Assembly (NCBI GenBank): GCA_019694165.1
Contig: JAIBCL010000004.1
Span: forward strand, 124,001 to 188,000
Direction: 5' to 3'
Length of the DNA stretch: 64,000 nt
Source of the DNA: Verrucomicrobiaceae bacterium
GTDB taxonomy: Bacteria; Verrucomicrobiota; Verrucomicrobiia; Verrucomicrobiales; Verrucomicrobiaceae
Below are positions 9,516 through 17,466 of the stretch, in pieces. Position 1 is the first letter of the stretch, and every line of letters begins with the position of its first letter. A model generated the notes under the pieces. It searched no databases and was not told the origin of the DNA. It was given only the letters and a program-made list of their open reading frames with translations. A program made the position numbers and the translations under genes.

Positions 9516-10385
9516 ATGAACGCGACTATTCCAGATGCAAGCGTGACTGCGCCGCCGCCCGGCGGTGCGCCCCTGCTTCGGCCGCGGCAGCCTGCCGCCG
9601 CAGTCCAAGGCGTTTCGCGCAAATCGCGCTGCTCGCTGGCAGGGCTGGCGGCTTCGTTGTCGGTGCACGGAGTGGCATTCGCCCTCGCCGCGCACTTCAT
9701 CGCGGGCGGAGGTGCGGGCGATGCATCATCCGCGGTTTCGGGTGGTGCGCAGGACTTGTCGCTCGCCGTCAAGGTGGCGGCGCTTCATCCGCCGACGGCG
9801 CGGGAAGATGCACAGCGCGCCGCCGCAAAGCCGGATGTGATTCGCAAGGCGCTGCCCGCCCGGTTGCTGCGTGTCTTCGCGGCGGGGCACACCGATTTTG
9901 CACTGCCTCCGCCCGAGTCGCAGCCGGCTCTGCCGGAGCCGTCGGTCCCAGGGAAATCAACGCCGGCGGAGCCGACGAAGACGGTCGCGACCGGAGACGA
10001 CCCGCCATCGAAAAAAGCCGCGGCTCGCTCCGCGACGAAGCGCGCCGGAGGATCATCGAAAGGCGGAACGGGAAATAGCGCCGGATCAGGAGCGGGGGCC
10101 GGCACCGGAGTGGCGAGCGCACCCCGGCCGCTGTTGACACGCGTGCCCGTCTATCCCTACGCCGCGAAGAAGCGCGGAGAGCAGGGCCAGGTGCTCGTGC
10201 GTGTGCGCGTGAATGAAGCGGGGCGTGTGGAGTCCAGCACGCTTTACCGGAGTTGCGGCCATGATGATCTCGATGCCGCGGCGGTAGCCTGCGTCTGGAA
10301 GTGGAGCTTCGCGCCCGGTCTCGCCGGCGGGAAAGCCGTCGCCTCCTCCGCCGTGGTGCGCGTCTCGTTCCGGCTCGAAGGGTGA
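9516..10385 (+). CDS. TonB-like energy transducer
   Basis: 289 residues. After about 40 cytoplasmic residues comes one membrane segment (LAGLAASLSVHGVAFALAAHF), containing the S-H pair typical of TonB transmembrane helices. A Pro/Ala/Lys-rich periplasmic spacer follows (about 70-205), then a TonB C-terminal domain (about 210-289) with YPYAAKKRGEQGQVLVRVRV and VWKWSFAPG. TonB links proton-motive force from ExbB/ExbD to outer-membrane receptors. No exbB/exbD lies beside it; the half-size ExbB/MotA-like protein at 42551-42850 is distant. The gene probably follows the barrel gene in one transcript. Confidence 0.88.
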   Translation: MNATIPDASVTAPPPGGAPLLRPRQPAAAVQGVSRKSRCSLAGLAASLSVHGVAFALAAHFIAGGGAGDASSAVSGGAQDLSLAVKVAALHPPTAREDAQRAAAKPDVIRKALPARLLRVFAAGHTDFALPPPESQPALPEPSVPGKSTPAEPTKTVATGDDPPSKKAAARSATKRAGGSSKGGTGNSAGSGAGAGTGVASAPRPLLTRVPVYPYAAKKRGEQGQVLVRVRVNEAGRVESSTLYRSCGHDDLDAAAVACVWKWSFAPGLAGGKAVASSAVVRVSFRLEG

Positions 10386-10388
10386 GCG

Positions 10389-11693
10389 TCAGATCATGCC
10401 CGCTGCCTTGATGTCGAGATAGCGGTTCGCCAGTGCCACGGGCAGGTGCTGCGCCGTCTCATCCACGGTCATGATGCGGCTGGCGCGCAGGTTCTGCAGC
10501 AGGCGCTCGCGTTCCTGGAAGTACGAGCACAGCGCGCCGAAGCCGAGCGCGTCGTGCAGCGAGCGCACGGGCGTGGCGGCACGCTGCTCCATCTCGGCCT
10601 CGCGCAGCGTGGCGACGATGGTCATGTGGCGGCGTTGCAGCAGACGCACGGCGGAGAGCAGGTGCGTCGAATCCTCGGTGCGGAGATTGGTGAGAAAGAT
10701 GACGAGCGCACGGCGCTTCTGCCGTGCCAGGACGCGTTCGGCGGCCTCGATGAAGTCGCTCGGCTCCCCGGTCGTTTCATAGTCGTAGATATGATTCAGC
10801 AGCTTCGGCATCGAGGCCGCGCCCTTGACCGGCTTCAACCAGCGCTGCACGCCTCCGAAGCCGATGATGCCCGCCTCATCACCCTGCCGCAGCGCGATGA
10901 AGGAGATGAGCAGCATGGCATTCAGACAATGGTCGAACTGGCTCAGCTCGCCATCCATCGCGCGCATCCGCCGGCCGCAATCGGGCACGAGGATGATGGT
11001 CTGGTTCCGCTGCTCCTCGTAATCGCGGCTTACGAGCGTCTGCCGCCGCGAGGTGGCCTTCCAATCGATGCGCGAGAGCACGTCGCCGTCCTGGTACTCG
11101 CGGAGCTGGTGGAAGTCGAGCGTCGCGCCGGCACGGCGGCGTTTGACGATGCCCATCTGCTCCTCGCGATTCGCGGTCGCGAGCAGCGCAAAGCGCACGA
11201 CCGGCTCATAGTCCGGGTAGCAACGCGTATCCGTCCCGCCCGCGACGCGGTACAAATTCTCCCACAAGCCGAGAGACGAGCGCGCGAGCACATGCGCCGC
11301 GGAAAACGTCTGCGCGCCGCGTCGCGTGAAATGCAGATCGTAGGTCAGCCGCGCGACCTCTCCCGGCGGCAAGACGCCGGACCACGGCAGGCCGTCGGCC
11401 TCCGACCACGGCGGCAGACCGTCATGCATGCGCACAGGCAGCGGCCGCTTCAAGTCATGCTGAAGCGACAGCGTGACCGCGCCGCGCACGCCGAGTGCAA
11501 AGCGGCCCGGCGCCGCGCGGGCGGCCTTGATTTGATTCTTGCGCGGCAGGGAGGCGATGTCGGCGAGCGATACCAAGAGCAACACGAAGCCCGCACCGAA
11601 CCATCCGGTCTTCAAGTCCGGCCAGATCGATGCGCCGATCCCCAGCAGAATCCAGGCTCCGATGAGTTTCAGGAATCGGGTGGTGGGGCGCAT
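10389..11693 (-). CDS. DUF58 domain-containing protein
   Basis: 434 residues. Two hydrophobic segments lie near the N-terminus (LIGAWILLGIGASIWP and FVLLLVSLADIASL). The DUF58 signature is in the middle: DFHQLREYQDGDVLSRIDWKATSR followed by DYEEQRNQTIILVPDCGRRM. The C-terminal half has a von Willebrand A-like fold. The partner MoxR ATPase ends 27 bp upstream. In MoxR-DUF58 systems the AAA+ protein is thought to act on VWA proteins, usually for assembly or maturation of envelope or metal-dependent complexes. It is the last gene of the leftward cluster that starts with the SpoIIM-like gene. Confidence 0.92.
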   Translation of the reverse strand: MRPTTRFLKLIGAWILLGIGASIWPDLKTGWFGAGFVLLLVSLADIASLPRKNQIKAARAAPGRFALGVRGAVTLSLQHDLKRPLPVRMHDGLPPWSEADGLPWSGVLPPGEVARLTYDLHFTRRGAQTFSAAHVLARSSLGLWENLYRVAGGTDTRCYPDYEPVVRFALLATANREEQMGIVKRRRAGATLDFHQLREYQDGDVLSRIDWKATSRRQTLVSRDYEEQRNQTIILVPDCGRRMRAMDGELSQFDHCLNAMLLISFIALRQGDEAGIIGFGGVQRWLKPVKGAASMPKLLNHIYDYETTGEPSDFIEAAERVLARQKRRALVIFLTNLRTEDSTHLLSAVRLLQRRHMTIVATLREAEMEQRAATPVRSLHDALGFGALCSYFQERERLLQNLRASRIMTVDETAQHLPVALANRYLDIKAAGMI

Positions 11694-11720
11694 GAGTCAG
11701 GAGTCAGCGGTCGGATATCG

Positions 11721-12758
11721 TCATGTCCTCGGCGCTTCCACGGAGCGGATCACGGACTCGAGCACCTGGTCCACGCTCTGGCCGCTGATCGCGACTTCGG
11801 GCGCGAGCTGCACGCGGTGGCGCAGCACGGGGAGGGCTGCGCGCTTCACATCACCGGGCGTGATGAACATGCGGCCTTCGAGCAGCGCGTACGCCTTGGC
11901 CGTGCGCACGAGGCTGATGGCGCCGCGCGTGCCGGCGCCGAGGGAGATGGCACCGTTGTGCCGCGTGGCGCGCGTGAGTTCCACGGCGTAGTTCACCACG
12001 GAATCGACGGCATCGACCGCCGCCGCATCGTTCTGAGCGGCGATGATGTCCTCGGGGCGGCATATCTGCTGCACTTCCGCGGGCGACAAGCCGCGGCCGG
12101 CCGCAGCAGCCGACACAGCCTTCACGATCCACGCCTCCTGATCGGCGGCGGGATAGTCGATGAGCACCTTGAGCAGGAAACGGTCGAGCTGTGCCTCGGG
12201 CAGTGGATAGGTACCGTCCTGTTCGATGGGGTTTTGCGTGGCGAAGGTCATGAACGGCGGCGTGAGCGCATGTGTCTCGCCGTCGATGGTGACCTGCGCC
12301 TCCTGCATCACTTCAAGCAGCGCGGACTGCGTCTTGGCCGGCGCACGATTGATTTCATCTGCGAGCAAAAGCTGCGCGAAGACCGGGCCGCGGCGCACCC
12401 GGAATGTCTGGCTCTGCAAATCGAAGAGCGTGTGGCCCGTCACATCCGTCGGCATGAGGTCAGGCGTGAATTGAATGCGCCGGAATGAGCCGCCAAAAGT
12501 GCGCGAGAGCGCAAGCACGAGATGGGTCTTGCCGAGGCCGGGCTTGCCTTCGAGCAGGACGTGACCGCCGGCGAGCAGCGCGGCGAGCACCTGATGGACG
12601 ACCTCGTCCTGGCCGATGAACACCCGCGCGACGGCATCGCGAATGGCGCGGAAGACCTGCGTCGAGCGCGGCACTGACGGCGGTGCAAATGCCTCCGGCG
12701 GCGCATAGGCTTCGGGCGGCGGCATGGGTGGTGCGGGCGGGTGGGCTGGGGCGTTCAT
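11721..12758 (-). CDS. MoxR-family AAA+ ATPase
   Basis: 345 residues. A Pro/Ala-rich N-terminus precedes an AAA+ core with Walker A GKPGLGKT (near residue 77), Walker B LLLADEINRAP and sensor 1 FATQNPIEQDGTYPLPEAQLDRF, all standard for MoxR. The C-terminal lid includes GAGTRGAISLVRTAKAYALLEGR. The start ATG overlaps the stop of the upstream fusion gene by 4 bp (ATGA), indicating translational coupling. It most likely works with the neighbouring DUF58 and DUF4129/DUF4350 proteins as a chaperone module. Confidence 0.95.
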   Translation of the reverse strand: MNAPAHPPAPPMPPPEAYAPPEAFAPPSVPRSTQVFRAIRDAVARVFIGQDEVVHQVLAALLAGGHVLLEGKPGLGKTHLVLALSRTFGGSFRRIQFTPDLMPTDVTGHTLFDLQSQTFRVRRGPVFAQLLLADEINRAPAKTQSALLEVMQEAQVTIDGETHALTPPFMTFATQNPIEQDGTYPLPEAQLDRFLLKVLIDYPAADQEAWIVKAVSAAAAGRGLSPAEVQQICRPEDIIAAQNDAAAVDAVDSVVNYAVELTRATRHNGAISLGAGTRGAISLVRTAKAYALLEGRMFITPGDVKRAALPVLRHRVQLAPEVAISGQSVDQVLESVIRSVEAPRT

Positions 12759-15685
12759 AGCGATTGGCGTAGTGACTGGAGGTCCTGGAGCAGACGGACG
12801 AGCTGATGATTCTGTCCCGGGGCGCGAGTGGCAAGCGCGGCGGCGACACGCTCCTTGGAAAGTCCGCTCTTCTCGGCGAGCCGGGCTATCATGGTCGCGC
12901 CATCGTCATCAGCAGAGGCGAGCTGCGGGAACTTCCGCCTGAAGCGGGAGCGCACGGCTTCGGCGGCGGCCTTCAAAAGCACGTCACCGCGACGCAGACG
13001 GAAGTAGAACTGGCCGAGCGCCGAAACATGATCGGCGAAGTGTTTCGTCTCGCTCAGCTCGAGCGGCATGACGGGGCCGAAACGTCGGCCGCTCTTCCAA
13101 AGCCAGACGATGACCGCAAGGGCGACACCGACGAGCGGCATCCACGCGCGCTGGCGCAGCAGCGTCCAGAAGCTGGCGCTCATGCCGACGACGAAGCGCA
13201 CGTTTTTCGTCACGCCGCTGCCGTCATCCACCAGCGCCACGAGCCACCCGGCATGGTCGTGATCGCCGAGATGTTTGTTTCTCAGCGGCCGGGCGTGATT
13301 CAGCAGCGTCACACGGCCGGATCCGAAGTGCAGGCTCATGATGAAGGGAGATTTCTCCTCGCCTGCGAACCACTCGCCCGGCCGCAGGCTGCGCGCGGGT
13401 GTGAAGGTGATCTTGTCGGAGAGTTCCAGCGCGTAAGTCTGCGCTCCCCATCTTGTGCTCGTGACGGTGGTGGTGTCTCCGGAGGGGGCGGCCTTCTTTT
13501 CGGGCTTGGTCTTGGAGTCGTCCTTGTTTTTGTCGGACTGGCCGGACTCGTCCGGCGTGTCGGCTGGAGCGGGCTTGTTCTGTCCGGGCTGCTTCTTCGA
13601 TTTGGTGACGGTCGTCTTGATGGCATGCACATCGAGCTTCGGGCGGCGGTCATGGAGCTTGACGCCGAGCTTCGTGAGGATCGGGTCGGGGCGTTCGTCG
13701 GTGCCGAAGTTGATGGTGAAGCCGCCGCTTTTTGAAAAATCGTTGTACGGCATGCCGCCGGCCATGCAATACACGAGATGCCCGCCGCGGCCCGCCCAAG
13801 AGAGGAGCTGCTTCGCGCGGCCCTCGGGCACGCCGGCCTCGCTGGAGGTGAAGATGACGCCGGTTTCCGACGCGGGCATTTTGCCGAGCGTCGGCGTGCG
13901 CTCTGCATCGTGGCCGTACTCTCCGAGCAACGTTTCCGCTGCGAGGAAGGGATCCACGCGCGCCTTGCCTTTGTAGCCGAGCGTCTCGTCATCCTCCACC
14001 CAATGGCCGCTGCAGCTGGCGATGAACGGGACCATGAGCGCGAGCATGACGGCGAGCGCAGGCGCAGTGCTGCGGGCCGGTGCGGCGGCGCTTTGAAACG
14101 GCCATGTGCCGCAGAGCTGGTCGAACTCCGCATCGCTCGCGGCGAGTCCGGCGTATGCCTGGCAGACCCACGCGTGGGTGAGCCGTGAGAAGTAGCCGGC
14201 CACGTCACGCGCGCCCGTTGCGCGCACATGCGCGAGGCAGTCATCCTCCGTGTCGCTGTCACGGATCGGCAGCCGGTGGCGCTCGACGAGCCGCGAGAGC
14301 GTGCCGCGATACAGCAGGCTGAGCGCCTCACGCGGCCCGTGCGTGCGCCAGAGTTCGCGCGCGGCGGCGATGATGTCCTCCGGCAGGCTGTCGCGTCCGA
14401 TGTCCATGCCCATCACCACGCGCGGACCGCCCGAGCGCTCCATCGGCCGCGCCGCGAGCTGCGGCAGGCCGAGCAGATGACGGTTGCGCATGAGGTAAAC
14501 GACCAGCGCGATGACGGCGGCGGCGAGCGCGGCCCAGACGAAAACGTAGGCGATCACGCGCAGCAGTTCGAGATCAAGCGAGGATTCGGAGTCGAAGTGT
14601 GAATCCCACACCCAGCGGGTGAACTTCCGGCTGTGGACGGTGAAGTCCGGTCGCTTCAGGATTTCATCCGCCATCTCGTTCGCGGCGCGCGTCTTCGGGG
14701 AGACGCCGGACTCTGCTCTGCGCGCCGGCTTTGATCGGGCCGCCTCTGAAAAAACCTTCTCGCGGGCGGATGGCTTCTTGGGGCTTGCCGCGGGACCGCC
14801 GGTGGAGGAGATGGAGAGCGGATGATGGGACGGGAGATCATGCACCTCCGGGAGGCGTGGAAGCGATGATGCCACCGCGCCCAATGGCACCACCAGCGCC
14901 AGCACCGCCGCAGCCGTGGCCGCCAGCGCGCTCACGCGCGATGCCATGCGGCGGAAGGCCAGCTCCACATCCCAGCCCTCGAGCCGTGTGCGGCAGTTCA
15001 AATACACGCCGAAGCCCGCACCGACGTAGAACGGCTCCACCAGCGTCACGGCGGCGAGGTAGCACCCATTGATCCACCAGTAGATCTCCGGAGAGATGGT
15101 GAAGCCGGTCACATCACCGGTCTCGACGAGCGACCACCAGTCCGGCGCGATGGAATCGGGAATGAAGTTGGCGGTGAAAAACAGCAGGCCGAGCCACGCG
15201 GCGGTCTCGAGCTTCAAGAACACCCACGTCACGCTCGTGCCGGAGCCGCCCCCGTCGGTGGCGAGCGCGTCGATGCGCCGGCGCATGGCCTTGCCCTTCT
15301 GCCCTTCGAGCATGATCACCGGCAGGGCGAAGCTGCGCATGAGCGAGAGGCGGCGCAGCAGCAGCGCGGAGAACAAATCCTTGCTCCAAAGCCGCGGCCA
15401 CGCCTTCCACGTCTCCCGGAATCCGGGCCGCACGCCGAACGCCGCCCGGCTCAGGAAGAAAAGCGGCACGCGGTCATAGAGCGGCTTCAGCCACCAGACG
15501 ACGAGGAGAAACCAGGCGGGCATCCCGCGCAGCACGAGCGCGAGGACGATCCACACAGGCAGCACCGTCGCACCCCACAGTGCCATGAGCGCGCCGAAAT
15601 CACGCCGCGCCATCGAGCAGCCGAGGTCCACGGCCTCCCATGGATCGCGCGGCCGCAGCGCCACGGTGATGTCCTCAAGCTTCAT
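12755..15685 (-). CDS. fused membrane protein: multi-TM + DUF4129-like + DUF4350-like
   Basis: 976 residues from MKLEDITVALRPRD. Residues 1-270 form a multi-helix membrane region, for example ALWGATVLPVWIVLALVLR and LSALAATAAAVLALVVPLG. After a Ser/Pro/Lys-rich linker and another helix (LLRVIAYVFVWAALAAAVIALVVY) comes a DUF4129-like segment with LSLLYRGTLSRLVERHRL. The C-terminal part (about 560-976) begins with a helix, has a DUF4350-like fold with SWAGRGGHLVYCMAGG, a charged low-complexity insert (about 680-720) and a final helix plus cytoplasmic tail. These parts are usually separate genes in SpoIIM-MoxR-DUF58 clusters. The gene overlaps spoIIM-like by 11 bp and moxR by 4 bp. Confidence 0.8.
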   Translation of the reverse strand: MKLEDITVALRPRDPWEAVDLGCSMARRDFGALMALWGATVLPVWIVLALVLRGMPAWFLLVVWWLKPLYDRVPLFFLSRAAFGVRPGFRETWKAWPRLWSKDLFSALLLRRLSLMRSFALPVIMLEGQKGKAMRRRIDALATDGGGSGTSVTWVFLKLETAAWLGLLFFTANFIPDSIAPDWWSLVETGDVTGFTISPEIYWWINGCYLAAVTLVEPFYVGAGFGVYLNCRTRLEGWDVELAFRRMASRVSALAATAAAVLALVVPLGAVASSLPRLPEVHDLPSHHPLSISSTGGPAASPKKPSAREKVFSEAARSKPARRAESGVSPKTRAANEMADEILKRPDFTVHSRKFTRWVWDSHFDSESSLDLELLRVIAYVFVWAALAAAVIALVVYLMRNRHLLGLPQLAARPMERSGGPRVVMGMDIGRDSLPEDIIAAARELWRTHGPREALSLLYRGTLSRLVERHRLPIRDSDTEDDCLAHVRATGARDVAGYFSRLTHAWVCQAYAGLAASDAEFDQLCGTWPFQSAAAPARSTAPALAVMLALMVPFIASCSGHWVEDDETLGYKGKARVDPFLAAETLLGEYGHDAERTPTLGKMPASETGVIFTSSEAGVPEGRAKQLLSWAGRGGHLVYCMAGGMPYNDFSKSGGFTINFGTDERPDPILTKLGVKLHDRRPKLDVHAIKTTVTKSKKQPGQNKPAPADTPDESGQSDKNKDDSKTKPEKKAAPSGDTTTVTSTRWGAQTYALELSDKITFTPARSLRPGEWFAGEEKSPFIMSLHFGSGRVTLLNHARPLRNKHLGDHDHAGWLVALVDDGSGVTKNVRFVVGMSASFWTLLRQRAWMPLVGVALAVIVWLWKSGRRFGPVMPLELSETKHFADHVSALGQFYFRLRRGDVLLKAAAEAVRSRFRRKFPQLASADDDGATMIARLAEKSGLSKERVAAALATRAPGQNHQLVRLLQDLQSLRQSL

Positions 15686-16646
15686 CAGCCACCCTCCTGC
15701 CGCAAAACGCAAGATACGAGACCGTCACACACCACACCACCGCGCCAAAGGAGTACTTGATCCACGGCTCCATCGGCCACGCGGACCAGAAGCCCTCGAT
15801 CACCGCCGCGCACGCCGTCATGGTCGCGGCTCCGGTGATCAACGTCATCGCTTTTTTCCCGCCGAGTACGAGCGCCGTGCGCCGGTCCCGGAGGCCGGGC
15901 ATGATGAGAGCGAGGCCCAGCCTCATCCCGGCCATGCCGGAGATCACGATGCCGATCAGCTCCGGCGCGGAGTGTCCCGCGGTGAAGGAGTAAAACGTGG
16001 ACGGATTCCCCGCGTGATGAATATAGCCGGTGCTCGCGCCGATGGAGAGGCCGTTGAAGAGCAGCACGAAAAGCGCGCCCACGCCGCCGAGCAGCCCGCC
16101 GGCGAAGGTCTTCAGGTCGATGCCCACGTTGTTGTAGATGTAGAAGCAGAACATCATGAAGTCGGAGCCGTACTTCTCGCGCAGGAAGTCGTGAGGCGAG
16201 GTATGCTCGCCATACATGGACTCGAGCTGCACCATTTGCTGCGGTCCGAGGAATGACATGGCCCACTCGGGATCGTGAGGCGTCCAGATCGCGAAGAACA
16301 GGAAGGGCCCCCAGAACACGAGCGAGCAAAACCAGAAGAGCCGCCACTCAGCGCGCACCATCTTCGGGAACTTCACCATCAACATGCGGAACAGGCTCTC
16401 CCAGCCGCCCGCAGTGCGCCGCTCCAGCGCGCGATAGCCGCGGATGGCCAGCTCATTGAGCCGTCCCATCACGCCCGTGCCATACATGCGGTGCTGCGCG
16501 ATGCTCAGGTCGTGACACGTCTGGCGGAAGACCGTCGGCAGTTCCTGCACATCGTCCGGCGCGCGCCCCTTCTCCACGTCAACGAGCATCGCCTCCAGCC
16601 GCTGCCAGCGGTGGGCGTTCTCTTGCTCAAAACGGGAGGAGGTCAT
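15675..16646 (-). CDS. stage II sporulation protein M-like (DUF95) membrane protein
   Basis: 323 residues. The first 100 are cytoplasmic and helical (FEQENAHRWQRLEAML, LPTVFRQTCHDLSIAQHRMYG), typical of the SpoIIM family. About five to six membrane segments follow, with the family motif FYIYNNVGIDLKTFAGGLLGG and GHSAPELIGIVISGMAGMRLG. In non-sporulating bacteria these proteins occur in MoxR-DUF58-DUF4129 clusters and are suspected to take part in envelope assembly. It heads the leftward operon. An RDD-family gene, which often precedes it in other bacteria, is not present here. Confidence 0.9.
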   Translation of the reverse strand: MTSSRFEQENAHRWQRLEAMLVDVEKGRAPDDVQELPTVFRQTCHDLSIAQHRMYGTGVMGRLNELAIRGYRALERRTAGGWESLFRMLMVKFPKMVRAEWRLFWFCSLVFWGPFLFFAIWTPHDPEWAMSFLGPQQMVQLESMYGEHTSPHDFLREKYGSDFMMFCFYIYNNVGIDLKTFAGGLLGGVGALFVLLFNGLSIGASTGYIHHAGNPSTFYSFTAGHSAPELIGIVISGMAGMRLGLALIMPGLRDRRTALVLGGKKAMTLITGAATMTACAAVIEGFWSAWPMEPWIKYSFGAVVWCVTVSYLAFCGRRVADEA

Positions 16647-16664
16647 GGGGAGGGGCGGTGTGTT

Positions 16665-16692
16665 GTATTCAGTGTTCAGTATTCAGTATTCG
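16665..16692 (+). repeat. heptanucleotide tandem repeat (GTATTCA type)
   Basis: Four consecutive heptamers, GTATTCA, GTGTTCA, GTATTCA and GTATTCG, lie just upstream of the SpoIIM-like start. Similar heptamers (GTTCTCA/GTGCTCA) recur between atpD and atpC at 39997-40057, so this is a genome-level repeat type, not chance. The rest of 16647-16836 shows nothing recognisable. Confidence 0.8.
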
Positions 16693-16836
16693 GATGTGAG
16701 CGCAAACAATGTGATGCGCCTTCTCCAGGAGCGCGGGCAATGCGGGCCAGTGGTTTCCGCGCGCGGGGTTGAGTTCATCAACGGGCACCCGGCAAGTGGT
16801 GTGGAAAACCACGGAACGTGACGAGATGCAGGCGCC

Positions 16837-17466
16837 TCAACGACCGCTAAGCTTTTCGATGGCGATGAGTGCAGCGGCACCGCGGTTCTCGACGCCGAGC
16901 TTCCGGAGGATGTGCTCCATGTGCTTTTTGACAGTGGGCTCGGCGCAGCCGACGAGCACGGCGGTGTCGCCGTTGGACTTGCCCTGGCAGACCCAGAGGA
17001 GCACCTCGGCCTCCTTCGGCGTGAGGCCGAGTGCTTCGAGCCGGGCGGACGAGGCGAAGTCCGGCAGGGCCGGCTTCATCCTGCCGGCCTGCTCACGGCG
17101 GCGCTTGAGGCGTGATTCGATGGCGTCGAGCAGCTCGCGGATGGGCACCGGTTTCACGAGGTAGTCGTCGGCGCCGTTGTTCATGCCCGCGCGGACGTCG
17201 GCGCGCTCACCCCTGGCGGTGAGAAAGATGAAGGGGATGTCCACGGTGTCCACGTTGCTGCGCAGGGCGGCGAGCACGGCATGGCCGTCGAGTTCGGGCA
17301 TCATGACATCGCATAGAATGAGGTCGGGTCGGGCGCGGGAAAGGGCGTCGATCCCTGCGCGGCCGTTCTCTGCGGTGACCACGGAGAAACCTTCCATCTC
17401 GAGGACGGTCTTCATGTTCGAGCGCATCTGCGGCTCGTCTTCGATGAGGAGAATCTTCTGCTTCAT
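16837..17466 (-). CDS. LuxR/NarL-type response regulator
   Basis: 209 residues from MKQKILLIEDEP. The receiver domain (1-120) has the acidic pair EDE, the phospho-acceptor Asp in LILCDVMMPELDG, a Thr in FLTARGE and the Lys in DYLVKPV. The C-terminal HTH (about 145-205) has LTPKEAEVLLWVCQGKSN and VKKHMEHILRKLGVENR, the LuxR/GerE pattern. Its ATG overlaps the stop of the upstream histidine kinase by 4 bp, so the pair is translationally coupled and very probably cognate. Target genes are unknown. Confidence 0.95.
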   Translation of the reverse strand: MKQKILLIEDEPQMRSNMKTVLEMEGFSVVTAENGRAGIDALSRARPDLILCDVMMPELDGHAVLAALRSNVDTVDIPFIFLTARGERADVRAGMNNGADDYLVKPVPIRELLDAIESRLKRRREQAGRMKPALPDFASSARLEALGLTPKEAEVLLWVCQGKSNGDTAVLVGCAEPTVKKHMEHILRKLGVENRGAAALIAIEKLSGR

